A DNA stretch of 64,000 bases. It comes from Hippasteria phrygiana. Lineage: Eukaryota; Echinodermata; Asteroidea; Valvatida; Goniasteridae. The DNA lies in contig JAZGUH010000360.1 in the NCBI GenBank assembly GCA_037893225.1, positions 1,302,001 to 1,366,000 of the forward strand. Reading direction: 5' to 3'. Numbering within the stretch: position 1 is the first letter of the stretch; each line of letters starts with the position of its first letter. The position numbers were made by a program, and so were the translations under genes. Below are positions 63,501 to 64,000 of the stretch, piece by piece. Below the pieces are notes generated by a model. That model saw only the letters and a program-made list of their open reading frames with translations. It was not told the DNA's origin and did not search any database.

Positions 63501-64000
63501 CATACATGTCAAAATTACTGTATTTGGTTTATATTTCATGCAATTATGAATGAGTAAAGCAAGTCATACCCTAGGGAATTTGACAGGCATGGAGCAATAA
63601 ATAGAAGGTAATATGCACACAGATGTTGGCCGGAAAGAAAATAAACATTGCGAGGTTTGAATTTTCTCCACAAGTTTTAACTCTAAGAAGCCGCCGATAA
63701 TTGCAACATGTAGCGCCAGATCTAAGCTATCCATACATGTCAAAATTACTGAATTTGGTTGATATTTCATGCAATTATGAATGAGTAAAGCAAGTCATAC
63801 CCTAGGGAATTTGACAGGCATGGATCAATAAATAGAAGGTAATATGCACACAGATGTTGGCCGGAAAGAAAATAAACATTGCGAGGTTTGAATTTTCTCC
63901 ACAAGTGTTAACTCTAAGAAGCCGCCGATAATTGCAACATGTAGCGCCAGATCTAAGCTATCCATACATGTCAAAATTACTGTATTTGGTTGATATTTAA
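60541..64000. repeat. 18-monomer HOR, second copy, cut by window edge
   Basis: Order: C-A-B2-N2*-B2*-H'-I-G-I-N2-B2-H'-I-G-(H/L, cut). It matches 56378-59837 at +4163, monomer for monomer, including C at 62703 (p82). The last monomer (63778-64000) is missing its final eight bases. Confidence 0.88.

Larger units (their letters stand above)
1..64000. repeat. 231-bp satellite DNA array with higher-order repeat structure, fills the window
   Basis: A 231-bp unit recurs without interruption in one orientation. The motif tgaatgagta, or its gtaga variant, recurs every 231 or 232 bases from 181 to 63778. Start-to-start distance is 63597 bases, which equals 275 x 231 + 72, and I count exactly 72 monomers with the single extra C. 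So no other net length change exists. Monomers differ at about twenty recurring positions (roughly 2-5% between types), and the types follow each other in long repeated orders. No unique insertion, transposon or inversion was seen. The family is not one I recognise. Centromeric or pericentromeric heterochromatin is an inference from array size and HOR organisation; no CENP-B box is present to support it. Confidence 0.97.

Noticed and set aside
1..64000. CRISPR array
   Set aside because: There are no short repeats separated by unique spacers. The 231-bp units abut directly and no cas gene is present.
1..64000. Transposon insertion, inverted monomer or unique island within the array
   Set aside because: Start-to-start distances account for every base, and all 277 monomers or parts are in the same orientation.

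Overview
The whole window is one satellite DNA array. A 231-bp monomer (about 37% G+C by hand count) repeats head to tail, always in the same orientation, from the first base to the last: 275 complete copies plus a partial copy at each end. I found no gene, RNA gene, transposon, CRISPR array or unique sequence longer than a monomer. Uninterrupted arrays of this kind with higher-order structure occur in eukaryotic centromeric, pericentromeric or other constitutive heterochromatin. I do not recognise this monomer family and cannot name the organism or show that the site is a centromere.

Numbering used throughout: monomers are phased on the motif tgaatgagta (p1 = its first t). Monomer 1 starts at 181 and monomer 276 starts at 63778 and is cut at 64000. 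Variant positions are p1 to p231. 72 of the 275 complete monomers are 232 bp because of one extra C next to p19; the other 203 are exactly 231 bp. Bases after p19 in those 72 monomers are shifted by one in window coordinates.

About twenty variable positions (p11, p19+C, p26, p40, p48, p58, p60, p65, p99, p122, p130, p140, p150, p153, p201, p206, p215, p222) sort the monomers into recurring types. I call them A, B1, B2, B3, C, D, F, G, H, I, J, K, L, N and N2 (H' is H without its p130 mark). Types differ by only about 2-5%, yet their order is highly ordered. That is a higher-order repeat (HOR).

Layout. From 181 to about 44.8 kb the array is built on a 13-monomer HOR of 3006 bp, order C-A-B1-C-D-F-G-H-I-G-J-K-B3. 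It is seen complete at 4111-7116 and 26541-29546, and with a B1 ending at 33480-36485. Around these lie 12-, 10- and 7-monomer deletion forms and 17-, 20- and 23-monomer expanded forms. Large tandem or near-tandem duplications have offsets of 3930, 4625, 4162, 10868 and 5087 bp. From about 44.8 kb to the end, types D, F, J and K disappear. Shorter modules built on C-A-B2-N2-B take over: first irregular 2- to 8-monomer pieces, then a 9-monomer unit of 2082 bp, then an 18-monomer unit of 4163 bp that is still repeating when the window ends. Mosaic monomers mark many of the exchange points and all keep the 231-bp register, as expected for unequal homologous recombination.

Each monomer carries a minus-strand open frame of 68-75 codons. 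I treat this as a by-product of a period divisible by three, not as a gene.
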